Origin: Syngnathus acus
Taxonomy: Eukaryota > Chordata > Actinopteri > Syngnathiformes > Syngnathidae
DNA length: 64,000 nt
Assembly: GCF_901709675.1 (NCBI RefSeq)
Contig: NC_051106.1
Location: 2,368,001-2,432,000 of the forward strand
Reading direction: 5' to 3'
Below the pieces are notes generated by a model that was given only the letters and a program-made list of their open reading frames with translations, was not told where the DNA came from and ran no database searches. Shown one piece after another: positions 49,506 through 61,012 of the stretch (position 1 is the first letter of the stretch; every line of letters starts with the position of its first letter). Position numbers and translations under genes: made by a program.

Positions 49506-49978
49506 CATCGGTCCCCAACCTTTTTTGCGCCACGGACCGGTTACGTGTCAGAAATATTTTCGCGGACCGGCCCTTATATAAATTAATCAGAGTCACCTGT
49601 GGCAATAAATCCATATTTTAAGTAGGACTCCAGAATTTTTCTTTTAAATGCAGCTTTCCTTTTCTTAGAAGTCGTAGCCTTTTCTTCCATCTCCTCATTG
49701 GGCTTTTTTCCCTTTCCGAAGAAGCTTTCCAAACATCTCTGTTTCTTGGCTCGACTGAGGTGACATGTCACCTGAACCGACAGATGTAATTGGGAGAGAA
49801 TCGCCATTTTTTAAAAATATTTTTCAAAATAAATTCTTACTCATTTGTGCTAGCTTTGCGGGCTCGACTGGGGAAACTCGTCACGTGACTGGGACGATCG
49901 TCTTGACCTGAATTAATTGATCGTCGATAAAAATTTTTTTTTTTTTTTCCTGTGCGGCTTGGTGGTTGGGGACCTCTG
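49506..49978 (-). mobile_element. Non-autonomous hAT element 2, adjacent to element 1
   Basis: The 473-bp element starts CATCGGTCCCCAACC and ends GGTTGGGGACCTCTG, inverted ends of a different hAT family. CGCCACGGACCGG and CGCGGACCGGCCC lie near the left and TGCGGCTTGG near the right end. Its flanks are GTCTATGG (49498-49505) and GTCTATGG (49979-49986), the same 8-mer that flanks element 1. The element therefore landed exactly in a target duplication of its neighbour, or the reverse. It keeps a piece of transposase reading frame on the minus strand, so I give it that orientation. Confidence 0.88.
49583..49807 (-). pseudogene. N-terminal fragment of a hAT transposase (ZBED5/SCAND3-like group)
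   Basis: A 74-codon minus-strand frame starts with ATG at 49807 and ends in GFIATGDSD followed by a stop. It contains a lysine-rich, nuclear-localisation-like stretch (KKRKAAFKRK) and then ESYLKYGFIATGD, which resembles the segment just before the BED zinc finger in fish hAT transposases and in their domesticated relatives such as ZBED5 and SCAND3. The zinc finger, catalytic core and dimerisation domain are missing, so this is what an internal deletion left when the element became non-autonomous. The match is from memory and needs a protein search. Confidence 0.5.
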
Positions 49979-49986
49979 GTCTATGG

Positions 49987-51160
49987 TGTTCAAAAGATGA
50001 GTGGGAATGGATTGTCTTCAACTTTAAGGTTCCACTGTATTTGGGCTTCCTAAATCCAATGTACACACAGATGGCTTAAAACGTGACATTAAAACACAGA
50101 CCTAGCATCCTCTCAAATGCAATGTCTACAGTATATATACAACCAAAATAATCAAATTAATTATTCAAATACAACACTGTGTTGGTAAAGCTACTGTTGT
50201 GGTCGGTGAGGGCACATTTGCAACATCAGGGAGCTTGTGCTGCTGTCAGTGTCAGAGCAACCTGTCTGTCAGTCTGCCATGCTATGATTGAGACGTCAAC
50301 CTAATCCCTGTTTACACTGTCCTGCGCGTGTCGGGCCGAGCCGTTAACCACACAGAATTAGACCGTGTTTGACATCTCCTACGACACACCACTTGAACCC
50401 ATCATGGGCTTCAAGCTCAAAGAGCAGTAGCAGCGAGCAAAACAAAAACAAAAAAAAAAACAGTTGCTTCATCGTCAAGAGCCCACCAAGCAAAAAATAA
50501 AATAGGCTAAAATGATGTTGTGTACATGTGTGTTTGAGGTGAGGGAAGTGTAGGTTGGATTGTAAGTGGTCATTCTTGAATATCTATACACTGCCTGTCC
50601 GTTCCTTCTCTCTCTCTCCAGCATCGTCCTTCCATCTCTCCTCCTCATTCTCTCTATCTTCTTCTGCTACCCTCTTTCGTACTTACTTGGAGGAGCCGCC
50701 AGTGTTTGCTTCTCCTTATCCGGGTTTCTAATCCACCATAGGTGAAAGAGTCCACTAAATAGGTGCCGACAAAAAAAGTGGGCAAAGGGAGAGCGAGGAC
50801 CAATAGAGCACAGTTTATCAGTAGCTCAATCTGTTATCATTGCTGTCCCTTAGTCCCTCCCGCCAGCCACTAGCTCCTTCTCTTGTCAGAGACCTACTGA
50901 TTATAGGGCACACACACACATCTATAGTATTTGTACACACACCTCCATATGTCTGTCCAGGGTACCATGTCAAATGGACACACAGCAGGAAACCTATAAC
51001 AACCAGTCCGTCCATTCTACAGTTTCCAACTTATTATATAAAAACACAAAAACCTAACTGTAGACCTTTGATTATACTGTTTCCACTAATGATGACTTCT
51101 AGATAAGAAAATTGCTTATTTTTCCTGCGTAGTCTTTTAAATCCTATACAAAATGTAATA
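49987..51160. other. No gene recognised; unique non-coding sequence
   Basis: There is an A run near 50450-50460, a CT-rich tract at 50600-50650 and a short CA tract at 50910. Overlapping frames on both strands at 50818-51106 have no motifs. No exon is supported. Confidence 0.5.
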
Positions 51161-51168
51161 CTATATAC

Positions 51169-51484
51169 CAGGGGTGTCAAACTCATTTTTTTCGCGGGCC
51201 GCATTGTAGTCATAGCTTCTTTCGGAGGGCCATTATGACAGTCAACCCAAATAAATGGATGAGCACCTCATATTATATACAGTAAAGGCTACAAAACAAA
51301 CTGACAAATAACTCGTTCTCAAATCAGACGAGTAAAAACTGGTCAAATATTAAAAAAAAAAAAAGATATTATTAAAAGTGAAGACAATTTGCAATTCTAG
51401 TAATGACACACGAATTTGATGCGGGCCACATAAAATGATGTGGCGGGCCATATCTGGCCCCCGGGCCTTGAGTTTGACACCTTG
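51169..51484 (+). mobile_element. Non-autonomous hAT element 3
   Basis: The 316-bp element starts CAGGGGTGTCAAACTCA and ends TTTGACACCTTG. TCGCGGGCCGCATTG lies near the left end, and GATGCGGGCCACATAAAATG and GTGGCGGGCCATATCTGGCCC near the right. An exact 8-bp target duplication CTATATAC flanks it (51161-51168 and 51485-51492). It belongs to the same broad family as the element at 48977-49497 but has a shorter, AT-rich interior. Confidence 0.88.
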
Positions 51485-51492
51485 CTATATAC

Positions 51493-53365
51493 TATATGAT
51501 ATTATGCTGTTTTATTTAACAAATCAGAAAGGTAACATCATGTTTATTGTGGATGACCAAATGAGTTTTTTATACTAGCCACAAGTAGGGGACACATTCA
51601 TTTATTTATTTAAGGTCAACACCAATACGATGAAATTGAAGTTGACTAGTTGCTGATGACATCACTGGTATTTATGTGTATATATTTATGCGTCATGGTA
51701 TTTCCAGCGAGATAAAAAATCTCTAATATTTTTTTTGTTTTCAAAAGCTTCCTGTTCTTATTCTAAAAAAGTTCTCTAAAATAACATCATGTATTTAAGT
51801 GAAAATGTAAAGAGGTTTTAAACCAAGAAGCGGTTGCTCTTGTCAAAAATATGCCTGCATGGCTTTTCTGGCATCAGTGCTACTGGGAGAGCGATGAGGA
51901 GCGGGGGAGTTTGAGTTTACCAAAAGGATCAACGTCAGCGGATGAGCTAAATTAGATCCTGTCTGTATTAAGACATCTACTGAAGTGTGCACGGTGGATA
52001 TGCCTGTGTAGCTGTGGACCCCTGTTCTCAGCTAGACTGCAGTCCTGGCTAAAATGGAGCTCAGAATTGAAGAGGGAGAATAAGCGGTTTCCTAGAGTTC
52101 CTTCTAGCGCAGAACAAACCAGTGAAAAGGGATGGTCCTTGTCATTTATGCTACGCTCTGCAGCTTTTGATCAACAGCTCAATTATCCACAATGTAGTGA
52201 TCACTGAAATATGACCCTTCTGTGGTTGAGGGTTCAGTAAAACAAAAAATATGTAACATAAGAAATTGAAATTCCTGACTATGGAAAATTAAAAAATATA
52301 TTTATAGTGTCTGAAATCATTATACTGGAGACATGAAGAGAGATAGAAAAAGGCACTTGTCAATAACAAGCCTCCTCAACCTACTTAGTGAGAGTCTGCG
52401 GAATCTGAGATGTCACTCAACTTGCTTCGCATCTTGTCCATGTATTTAAACAAGAAACACCAATTCATCAATTTTGACTAAGAAAGCTTACTTAATTAAA
52501 AAGAAAATCTATATAAAGCACATCTTATTTTATTATTATTTTATCTTAACTCTTTTTTTGTTTTAACCATCTTATTTGCTATTTGAGTTTAAAGTTCACC
52601 GATCCAATTGGGGCTTTTTGACCAGACTTCTCAAGTGTTCTGGGGGTCACAAGGCTCACTGTTCACATGCAACACTGGCATTTTTATGTGGTTGCTAGTT
52701 TAAGCTACATATTGTTTCAGAAACACACTGGCTATCAATTTTAGGAGAAAAAAACAGACAGAAAATGGATATATTTTGATGTAGCTACTGCCATGGGTCA
52801 TTTGTGACAGAAGATATGTGGTCAATTTGAATTTCCAAATGTCCTCATTTTTGTTTATGGAGGAGGTATAGAGCTGCACAAAGGCAACAACAAAAGTGGC
52901 TGAGTTACATTTCTGCCATGCCGTCCATGTTTTGTCATTTGGACATAATGGCTGTGACCACCGGCGCCATGTTTACATAGCAGAGGGCTCCCAGCACCCA
53001 GACTGCGACAAATCATAAAAGCTGGACCCAGCCTGCATTTCATTAAACTTTAACTTCCCTTATCGGCTCCAACAGAGGACAGAATAATAAAGGCTGACAG
53101 GTATCTAAAGATGTATGTTTGGACTGGCGGACAGGAACAGCATGAGAGTCACAACCAGCTTTGTCACCAAAGAAGGGACATATGTTGCAGGCTATAAAGA
53201 CTGAGGGCAGATGTTGTTGTTTTACTGAAGCTGGTAGATGTTGTCGATTGGTCTTTGCACATATGTCCGCCATAAATAGTTCCCTTTCACAAAGAGTGCT
53301 TCCTGCTGAACAATGAAAGAGCTGGTAAGACTAAGCAAAATGAATAGTTTACGTCGACTATAGAA
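51493..53365. other. No gene recognised; unique non-coding sequence
   Basis: No exon, RNA gene or complete element is recognised. Minus-strand frames at 52855-53273 lack motifs and splice context. Runs of T and A are short. Confidence 0.5.
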
Positions 53366-53463
53366 CAGGGGTCACCAACCTTTATGAGACAGAGCACTAC
53401 TTTTTGGCCACTGATTAATGCAAATTAACTTTTGAAAAAACTAATTTGCTCAAATTATATTTA
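53366..53463 (+). mobile_element. 5' piece of a hAT element, broken by a later insertion
   Basis: CAGGGGTCACCAACCTTTATGAGAC, then AGAGCACTACTTTTTGGCCACTGATTAATGC and AATTTGCTCAAATTATATTTA follow the left end of a common fish hAT MITE (CAGGGGTCACCAACC type). The element at 53464 interrupts it at a TA, and I found no continuation or right end after 54211, so the 3' part was lost. Confidence 0.65.
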
Positions 53464-54211
53464 CCGTATTTACCGGACTATAAGGCGCACCAGACTATAA
53501 GGCGCAACTTCAATAAATGGCCCATTTTATAACTTTGTCCATATATAAGGCGCACCGGGCTATAAGGCGCACCATTAATGCATTAATTTTCTGAGACAGT
53601 CCTGTATAGGGGCTGACCATTCGCACCGACATTCCACGAACCATTACCATTGTGAATGAACTTGTAAATATGTAACTATATGCTTTACTATATCCTTTGT
53701 AGATAGGTTGATATTGCAAATGAGAATCTGTTGTCAATTGCACTACCAGAAAAGTTAAAGATTAAAATAATAACAAATTAGCAATTTTATGAAAGTTGAA
53801 TGAATTTTTTTATTAGATGTATTAAGTTTGTTTTATTGTTGTTATTGTTGTATGAATAAGAAGGGTGATATTGGTGTTTGTGACTGCAGTTAACAGGCCA
53901 GGTTGCATCATGTCAGATTTTTAATCCAAATCAAATCATTCTCCATTTTATCTTTTTTAATTCAACTTCAGACGCAACAAATTACTTTATAATCACAAAA
54001 TAATGATCCATAGTCTTTTTGATTCATGATTCATAGTCTTCAGCGGGCCACTTATGATTGATTTTTATGACACAATGCTTCGGGCCAGTTTAAATTGAGA
54101 CGCGGGCCGGAATTGGGTCCATATATAAGGCACACTGGACTATAAGGCGCACTGTCGGCTTTTGAGAAAATTTGAGGTTTTTAGGTGCGCCTTATAGTCC
54201 GGAAAATACGG
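53464..54211. mobile_element. MITE with CCGTATTTACCGGACTATAAGG ends and an expanded centre
   Basis: The 748-bp element starts CCGTATTTACCGGACTATAA and ends TTATAGTCCGGAAAATACGG; TA precedes it and TG follows. Both arms carry repeated ACTATAAGGCGCAC motifs. Between about 53575 and 54110 lies extra sequence not expected of this family. Its right part (about 54042-54110) has GCGGGCCAC, CGGGCCAG and GCGGGCCGG words typical of a hAT end. I read this as a nested insertion or capture. No coding frame is present. Confidence 0.65.
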
Positions 54212-54240
54212 TGTATATATAAATGTTACGGCAACCCCTC

Positions 54241-54303
54241 CCACAGTGCAGAGGTCATGAAGTTTGCATGTTCTCCCCCTGCGTGGATGAGTTTTTCTCC
54301 AGA
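54241..54303 (+). mobile_element. Small SINE fragment (AFC-like)
   Basis: GTTTGCATGTTCTCCCCCTGCG followed by GATGAGTTTTTCTCCAG matches the conserved middle of the SINE at 22648-23010 (GTTTGCATGTTCTCCCC...GGGTTTTCTCCGG). Only about 60 bp are recognisable, so it is an old remnant. Confidence 0.5.
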
Positions 54304-54305
54304 AA

Positions 54306-57010
54306 AGAAAACAACGCCCTGCCTCAACTTAAAATGGCAACAATAACCCTTGCCACTGAAGTACTTCCAACTCAAATAAAATCTCACAAGATGATAAAAG
54401 TTAACTATTTCATTAGAGCAGCCAAGAAATGAAATGATAATTTGCAAAGAAGACAAACTGCCTTATTAATTCATTCTAATAAATACACGCATACAGATGT
54501 GTGGCTGGCTTCTATATGGTCAAACATGAAATTAAATTCATGCAGTTAAAATTTCTTGTGATTTCCATGTGTTCATAAATAATAATTGTTGTAAGAAATG
54601 CTAAAAATGGATTAAAGGAGACATATTTCCTTTGCAGTGTAGTCGATGAGTTAAGAAAAAAAAAATGGCTCAACCTTGGCTGGATTCTCTACCCGTGCTT
54701 CCCCCTCCACCCAGAGGCCTCTCTGAAATCCACTCTACACAAAAAAGAAGCCTCATAAAAGAAAATTGTCTCTCAAGCATAAGTTGGGGTTTATATCCAT
54801 AGGGACAATGCAGCAAGGCTAACAATAAATCATGTTATAGATCGTGCGAGAAACGCAGTTGATTGATTCCATAGAACCTTGCTCATCAAGGCCACCAGGT
54901 TTGAAACAAGGATATTTGGAATGTAAGAAAGAAAGAAGCATTTACGACAACAAAAAGCTGCTGAAGCGGCCTTTGTAAGTATCTGAAAGGACCTATCTCC
55001 AGCTTGCCAGGCTCTCCCGTCGAGCAGACGAAAGACTCCCGTGTAAATAAAAGCCGAGGGTGAGCTCACAAATTTGCCTGTGTGAATAAAAAAAAATGGC
55101 CACAATAACAGTGCAGATGCATACACATATTTCTTTGCAACTCTCAGTGGGTGCTTCAGCTTCATTCAGCGCAGGATGTCAAGTTCTTCTACAGCTTAAC
55201 CCGAAGCACCAAAAAAATATTTTGTGTAAATATTAATATTGAAGTACCAGTCTGTCAATAATATGGATAACAAAATGTGCCCGTATTTTAGTGTGTTTCA
55301 TTTTTCAACACTGCTGGTTGTCCAGGACGTGTTTTTTAGTCACACGGATGCGATAAGGTCGGTCACATGTCCTTCCCTGCGGGTAGTGCCGGTCGTCGCG
55401 AAGGGTATTAACCAGGCTGAGAAGCAAACCGGGGCGGCTCAGATAGCCACCTCCTGCAGGCCAGTCAGTCTGGAGTGCCGCTTCCGCCTCTCCCCCCTAG
55501 CAGCCATGTCCTGCTAGAGTGAGCCCCTTCTCCAAAGCTTTGTCTGAGAAGAGAGTAGCCGAAAGGGCCCTCTGACACACTGGACAAGACCCTTCAATAT
55601 ACAAGCGCTACCTCTGCAGCCTGGAAAAACCAACCTTGACTGCACATACACATGCATTCGGCATCCACTCATGTCTGACAAGGCATGAGTGCCAATGATG
55701 CTTTATCTAGCGCTTTTTGTGCGATTGTAGAGTTTGCACAGTGCGCTAAGCTCAAACACAAACACAGGGAGTTGTAGCAATGAGCTGCATGCCATCTGCC
55801 CCGTTCACCCCCCCACCGCCCTTTATCAGGCTTTCCCTTTCCATTTTAAGTAAAGCTCTGCTTTCACTGAGCAGAAGAGGACAGAAAAGAAGCTATAAAC
55901 AGAGTTGTATACTACTTGTAGAAGTTTTAAATAGTTTTTTTATCTGCAATGTTTCGGATTGTGTCACCGGAATGGGAAGTTGAGATGTAATCAGCAACAA
56001 AGCCATGTGGATGGACGTTCTATTGGAAAAAAACGATACAATGTTACTCTTTATCCAGCCCATGTATTTTTTTTCATTTAAAATAAAAAGATTAGGCCTC
56101 ATCTGCTGAGCTTTTCACCGCAACCATTCCTGAATACAATAAAAAATTATACTCAAGTCAATACAAGCACACAACTTTGTTATTGTAAACCAACCACCAC
56201 ACATTTCCAGTTTCCGCTTATAACTTACACCACAAAGGCCACTGTGACACGGATCTCAACCAACTCAGACAAAAGCAAGGACATCCTTGTGTGTGTGTGT
56301 GTGTGTGAGAGAGGCAAGTTAAATAGGAATGTAGTATAATGTATGGTGTTGTTGTCCATGTAACTGTAGGCTCAAATGAGGTGATGACACATTTGAAATC
56401 GGCCCCGGTCTGCCCACAAAGATGGACGGGTACGCGGCGAGCGAGAGCCAATCCATACTCTCCAGTCACCTGCTTGGCTTGAAGAATCGTCAGATATTGA
56501 CCTTCAAATTCAGCCCGCATTCACAGTTGATGAAAAGAGATAAGCACTCTAATCTGTCCATCACCTTCGCACTAGCGTTTATTGACTGACAGACTTATTT
56601 TTACTCTGGCTGCACACTGTCACCGTACGCCTGTGTGATCCATAAACCTAATAGATGTTTATTTGAAAGAGCTTAATGTGGAAATTGCCACTAAAGACAC
56701 GCAAATCAATTTTCAGACGTAAGCATAATTGGATATTGCGGGACACTTATTATTAAAAGTGAAATGTCTGTCAGGGATTGGGAGTCATTTCTCCATCTTT
56801 ACAATGTTTCCTCGTGTGACATGTTATCGTGCTCTGTTTCCCTCTGTCACTTTATGACAGATTACTGCCATCGCAAAAGGACTTTAAATCAGTGGATTAT
56901 TGTTTACGTCTGTTAAACATGAATGTACATTTTGCAGAGTATACAAGGTAAGGTCTTAGACTCCTCCCACTGTGGGTCTGCATTTTCACGCGACACTGGT
57001 AGGCTGCGTG
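54306..57010. other. No gene recognised; unique non-coding sequence
   Basis: A (GT)9 tract sits at 56290-56308. Frames of 67-111 codons on both strands (for example 54830-55165 minus, 55239-55517 plus) show no recognisable domain and no splice signals. The GC-richer stretch 55340-55520 is repeat-free. Confidence 0.5.
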
Positions 57011-59458
57011 TTACAAGCACTTGACTATAAGTAGCGGAGTAGGAGGGAGTGCTTACTGTGAGCCTTTGCAAAAAGACAGTGATGCCGACATTCCGTCTGT
57101 GTCACAAACCTGCCATGATGGTGAGCATGGACACATACATGAGCACAAGCACAGTACAAAACAACACAAATTCACATGGAGAGCCTTCAAGCTCATTTTT
57201 TTAAAATTCATATTTATATGTATATAAGAACCACTGCAGCCCAGGATCTCCATCTAATGAAATTCCGTCCAAATACCACCTCCAGAAAGCCAGGAAAAAA
57301 AACAGTGGACAGGGAGTGTAGGTGGGGGACAGCATATTTATTTGAGTGACATTGTCTAAATTGAGGTTTGACACTCTTCACCACTATAACCTTTATGCAA
57401 ATGTGAAAACATCTATATATGATGGACAGAATTCAATTAACTGAGATGACAGAAAATAATCTAGTGAACTGAATACATCATGCAGTTGAAAGGTAACATA
57501 ATCATCCCTGTAGGAAAGGGTTGGGGGTGGTGGGCGAGCAAAACCGAGAGAGAGAGAGAGAGGGGGGGGGGGGGGGGGCACAGAGGAGTTGGAAGATAGA
57601 GCCCATTTCTCTGACGTCTTATCGAATGGCACAAGCTCTATTTCTCCAAAGCGGCGCCTTCAGTCCACTAAACTCTTGATCTTAAATGAGAGACCCTGAA
57701 AGACTGTTGCTAAGCAATTAAGGGGGCTTATTGAGCAGCTGATTCCCACCGCTCAGTGTCCATCATTACAATTTTTCTTCACCTCATCGACTCTCATACT
57801 GATGAGCAGCAGTCAGTACCTAGTGACCATGCACAAGAAAATGGGCTCATCCGGCAAGACTACAAATTACAACAGCGGACTTGTTTCACCTTAAAACTCA
57901 TTCACAATGTGTCAAAGATGCCTGTTAACTGGGAGATGGATTTGACTTTAAAAATGAATGCAAATATTTTTGTTATTTCAATTAATTAGATATATATACA
58001 CAATATAAGAAACAGCTCTCTTTATGATGAAATACAGGTGTACACGATTGCAAAATATTGCAACTGTAATGGACATACTGTTATTAATTACTGTCGCAGT
58101 TGATATCAATGAGATGTCAGTATTATTATCTTTGCAAAAGTAGCATCACAGCTCTTGTGTAATATTAGCATTTGAAATACAAACGTCTTCAACCATTGCT
58201 GTATCCTTTAAAAATAAAGAATAGTAATTTTATAGCTAATTACGCACGAACATACATAATGTATGTACACGTCAACAATGATGATAATGAATTACTGGAG
58301 TGATGCAGTCTGGTGTAAAACAAACAACATTTGACTAAAGCAGAGGTATTGCGTCGATAAAGCAGGCTGCTGCAGCTGGCTCCGTAACAATGGCAAGCGT
58401 AAGTGTTGAATTGATGTGGTGACAACATGATTTGAAGGTCAAATATAGGTGTAGTGACATTGTGCTGAGCAGTTGTTAGGGTTCATTTGGTTTTGATGAT
58501 GTGTTTAGTCCTAGTTTGGCAAAACTATTACAATACTCTTGCCTATCCCAGAGCTGGACTGGCCATCCCAGAGATAATTCCCAATTTAGAGGGAGCAGCT
58601 AATCAATGAATTCAGACGGGGAGAACAAACTTAACCAACCACCAGTCAACATTAGCAGTTATGTGTGAATGCAAATTATTTCATTATTTAAGAAATTGAT
58701 TTAAACATTTGATTCCTGCAGTCAAAGTATTTTATAACAACTATTTTCTCACCATAGCAAACAAACAACATTGCTGAGAAGTCATCATCCACAACAGTGT
58801 TTAGAATTTTAAAGTATTAAGCGATAGAAATTAAACCTACAGAAGGGAGAATTCTGCCACCCAAAAAATAAAACATTTGGATTTTTTTACCCATATTAAT
58901 CATAAATTAGCTGCTGCTGTTAATGGTTACATTTGTGAGTGTTGAGTGAGTGTGTGTAGTCGCAACTTAAAGCATACAACTTCCATGTGGAGTTTAGTTT
59001 GGTGTCAATTAAAAAGATGCTGCAATAAAATAAATATTGTACAAACTGAGTGTACTTGCAGTTATTTTGCCATGGTGGTAAAAATATTTTTTTTGACTTT
59101 TGGGGCCATGTTACAATTTGCAAATAGGTGAATTTGTGAGTGCCAAATCACAAAAATGTGTGTGTGTGTGGGGGGGGGTCCACTCCACTGGAATGGATAA
59201 GATTATCTTTTAAAAGTGGTTATAATGCAACCACTTATTTAAGTGCTGCTTTAGAAATTCTAGATTTACTAGACAATGCTCTCTTTAATTTATGACAATT
59301 GTGACATATTGTGTGTGCGTGTGTGTTTGCGCGAGTGTATAGAAAAATCACGTTATTTTTATTGTATCATATTTCTAATACGTATTAGACTTGTTCTCTC
59401 TGTTTTTCATATACCTACTTTTGCACCCCCTGTGTGAATACATTTAATTTTTTTCCCA
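57011..59458. other. No gene recognised; unique non-coding sequence with simple repeats
   Basis: A GA tract (57546-57562) passes into a run of about 17 G (57562-57578), and a TG tract lies at 59156-59170. The rest is AT-rich unique DNA. No exon or RNA gene is recognised. Confidence 0.5.
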
Positions 59459-59480
59459 TAATAATAATAATAATAATAAT
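59459..59480. repeat. AAT trinucleotide repeat
   Basis: About seven ATA/AAT units lie just upstream of an old minus-strand SINE tail. The repeat may have arisen from the flanking A/T-rich insertion site. Confidence 0.85.
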
Positions 59481-59486
59481 CATATT

Positions 59487-59581
59487 TATCCATGTATTTT
59501 CTAAACTGCTTTTCGTCATTGGGGTCGCTGTTGAAGACTATCCCAGCTGACTTTGGCTGAGAGGTGGTACAGGGTAGACTG
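59487..59581 (-). mobile_element. 3' end of an old SINE (AFC-like), minus orientation
   Basis: ATCCATGTATTTTCTAAACTGCTT, GGGGTCGCTG, CTATCCCAGCTGACTTTGGC and GAGAGGTGGTACAGGGTAGACTGG are the reverse complement of the SINE's 3' third (compare GGCTGGGATAGGCTCCAGC and GGATGGATGG at 22940-23010). It is substituted and 5'-truncated. Confidence 0.65.
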
Positions 59582-60748
59582 GATATTAATATTAGTACAT
59601 GTAAATTCAACTCATTAAGATCCACTATCTAAAGTGTTGGACAGAAAATTTGTGTGGAAGGTAAAAGTGCAAAGAGGCAGAGAAAAGTGAGTCAAGACAG
59701 CAGCAGCAGACAGGCTCAGAAAAGCCACTGGCGTTTTAGAGTGTGGTTGACCAGATGGGGGCAACCTTAACCAAGATATGATAGCTTGCCACAGGACTTG
59801 GGTTTTAAAAAGGAATGACTCATCTAATTTCAAATCAAACCATGAAAATCCTTTACAGCATATAAACACATTTTATACAAGTTAATTTCATTATGATTTC
59901 TTGACATTTTTGAAAGCAAATGTGCACGGTCTAAAACAAGCTTTCTGGAAATCACGCCAGTGACTGCTCTTTATGTTATTCATGACACTAGATGTCGCTG
60001 CACTGCAACTGGTCTTGGGATCAATTTGACAAAAACACTTTAATGTTACATCAGAAATATTTCTAAAACAGTTATATAGCATCGTAGACAATCTTGTACT
60101 ATGAATCACACTGAAAAGTAAATATGATTAAATATAGGTCTTTGGTGTGTAGCCTAAATTTGCATTATTATTTTAAGAAAATATAATGTCACATCGAAGG
60201 GGCTTGGGATTCTCTTTGTTAAATCAAATCTGAGCTAAACTGTATCAGACTGCTCATTTAATCCAATTAATGTGCCTAAAACACAGCACTCCTAATGGAT
60301 GGTTAAGTGACTACTCACTAGATCTCTTACAAATAATATAAGTTCCATTAGCCCCCAAATAGCTGCAGCATATTAATTAAATATAGCCTTCATAGAATCC
60401 CACTGCAAGCAATTTAGAGTGTGGCTACATTGGAAGCTTCTGTGAGGTTACTAGTGCTTTTAGTGGCTACACCCTCTGCATAGACTACTAATTAACATAT
60501 TTAAAAAAGAAGTACATTTGCTCTGCGCTAATCATGCTCTAATTCACAAAGGGCTTCAATCTTTTAAACACTGGACAATAATCACCAGGCCTAAACATTG
60601 CATAATCTGTCATTATGATTAGCCGATGAAATATATATATATATACATATCTCAATTTACCATAGAGAGTAGGAAGCCGGCAATGAAATTGATAATTTAG
60701 AACATTTTATCTTGTTCTGTGGAAATATTTTAATGGGATGCAAACTTA
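59582..60748. other. No gene recognised; AT-rich unique sequence
   Basis: A short TA tract occurs at 60631-60646. The 60200-60620 part has many ATTA cores in repeat-free DNA (CCAATTAATG, TAATTAAC, GATTAGCC) and could be regulatory. No exon is supported. Confidence 0.5.
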
Positions 60749-61012
60749 CCATCCATCCATTTTCAATACCGCATGTCCTCCTTATAGGGTCACGGTTGAA
60801 CTGGAGGCTGACAGCCATTCACATTCATATTGACACCTATGGACAAATTAAAGATGGTGAGTAGATGTTTTTGGAATGTGAGAGAAAGCTGGCGTACACT
60901 GAGAACACCCACACAAACACAGAGAGACCATACAGACTTCACACAGGAGGGCCTGGGCCAAGACTGGAACCCAGAAGCTTTTCATTGGGAGGTAAGCATG
61001 CTAACTACCAGC
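60749..61012 (-). mobile_element. Old, nearly full-length SINE (AFC-like), minus orientation
   Basis: The copy begins with the reversed tail ATCCATCCATTTTC and continues with GGGTCACGG, a deleted middle, GCCATTCACATTCATATTGACACC, ATGTTTTTGGAATGTGAGAG, AAAGCTGGCGTACACTGAGAAC and CAGACTTCACACAGG. It ends near the reversed box B region (TGGAACCCAG) and GCATGCTAACTACCAG. It shows many substitutions and some deletions. The GGGAG|GTAAGCATG word at its end mimics a splice donor but derives from the SINE. Confidence 0.7.
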
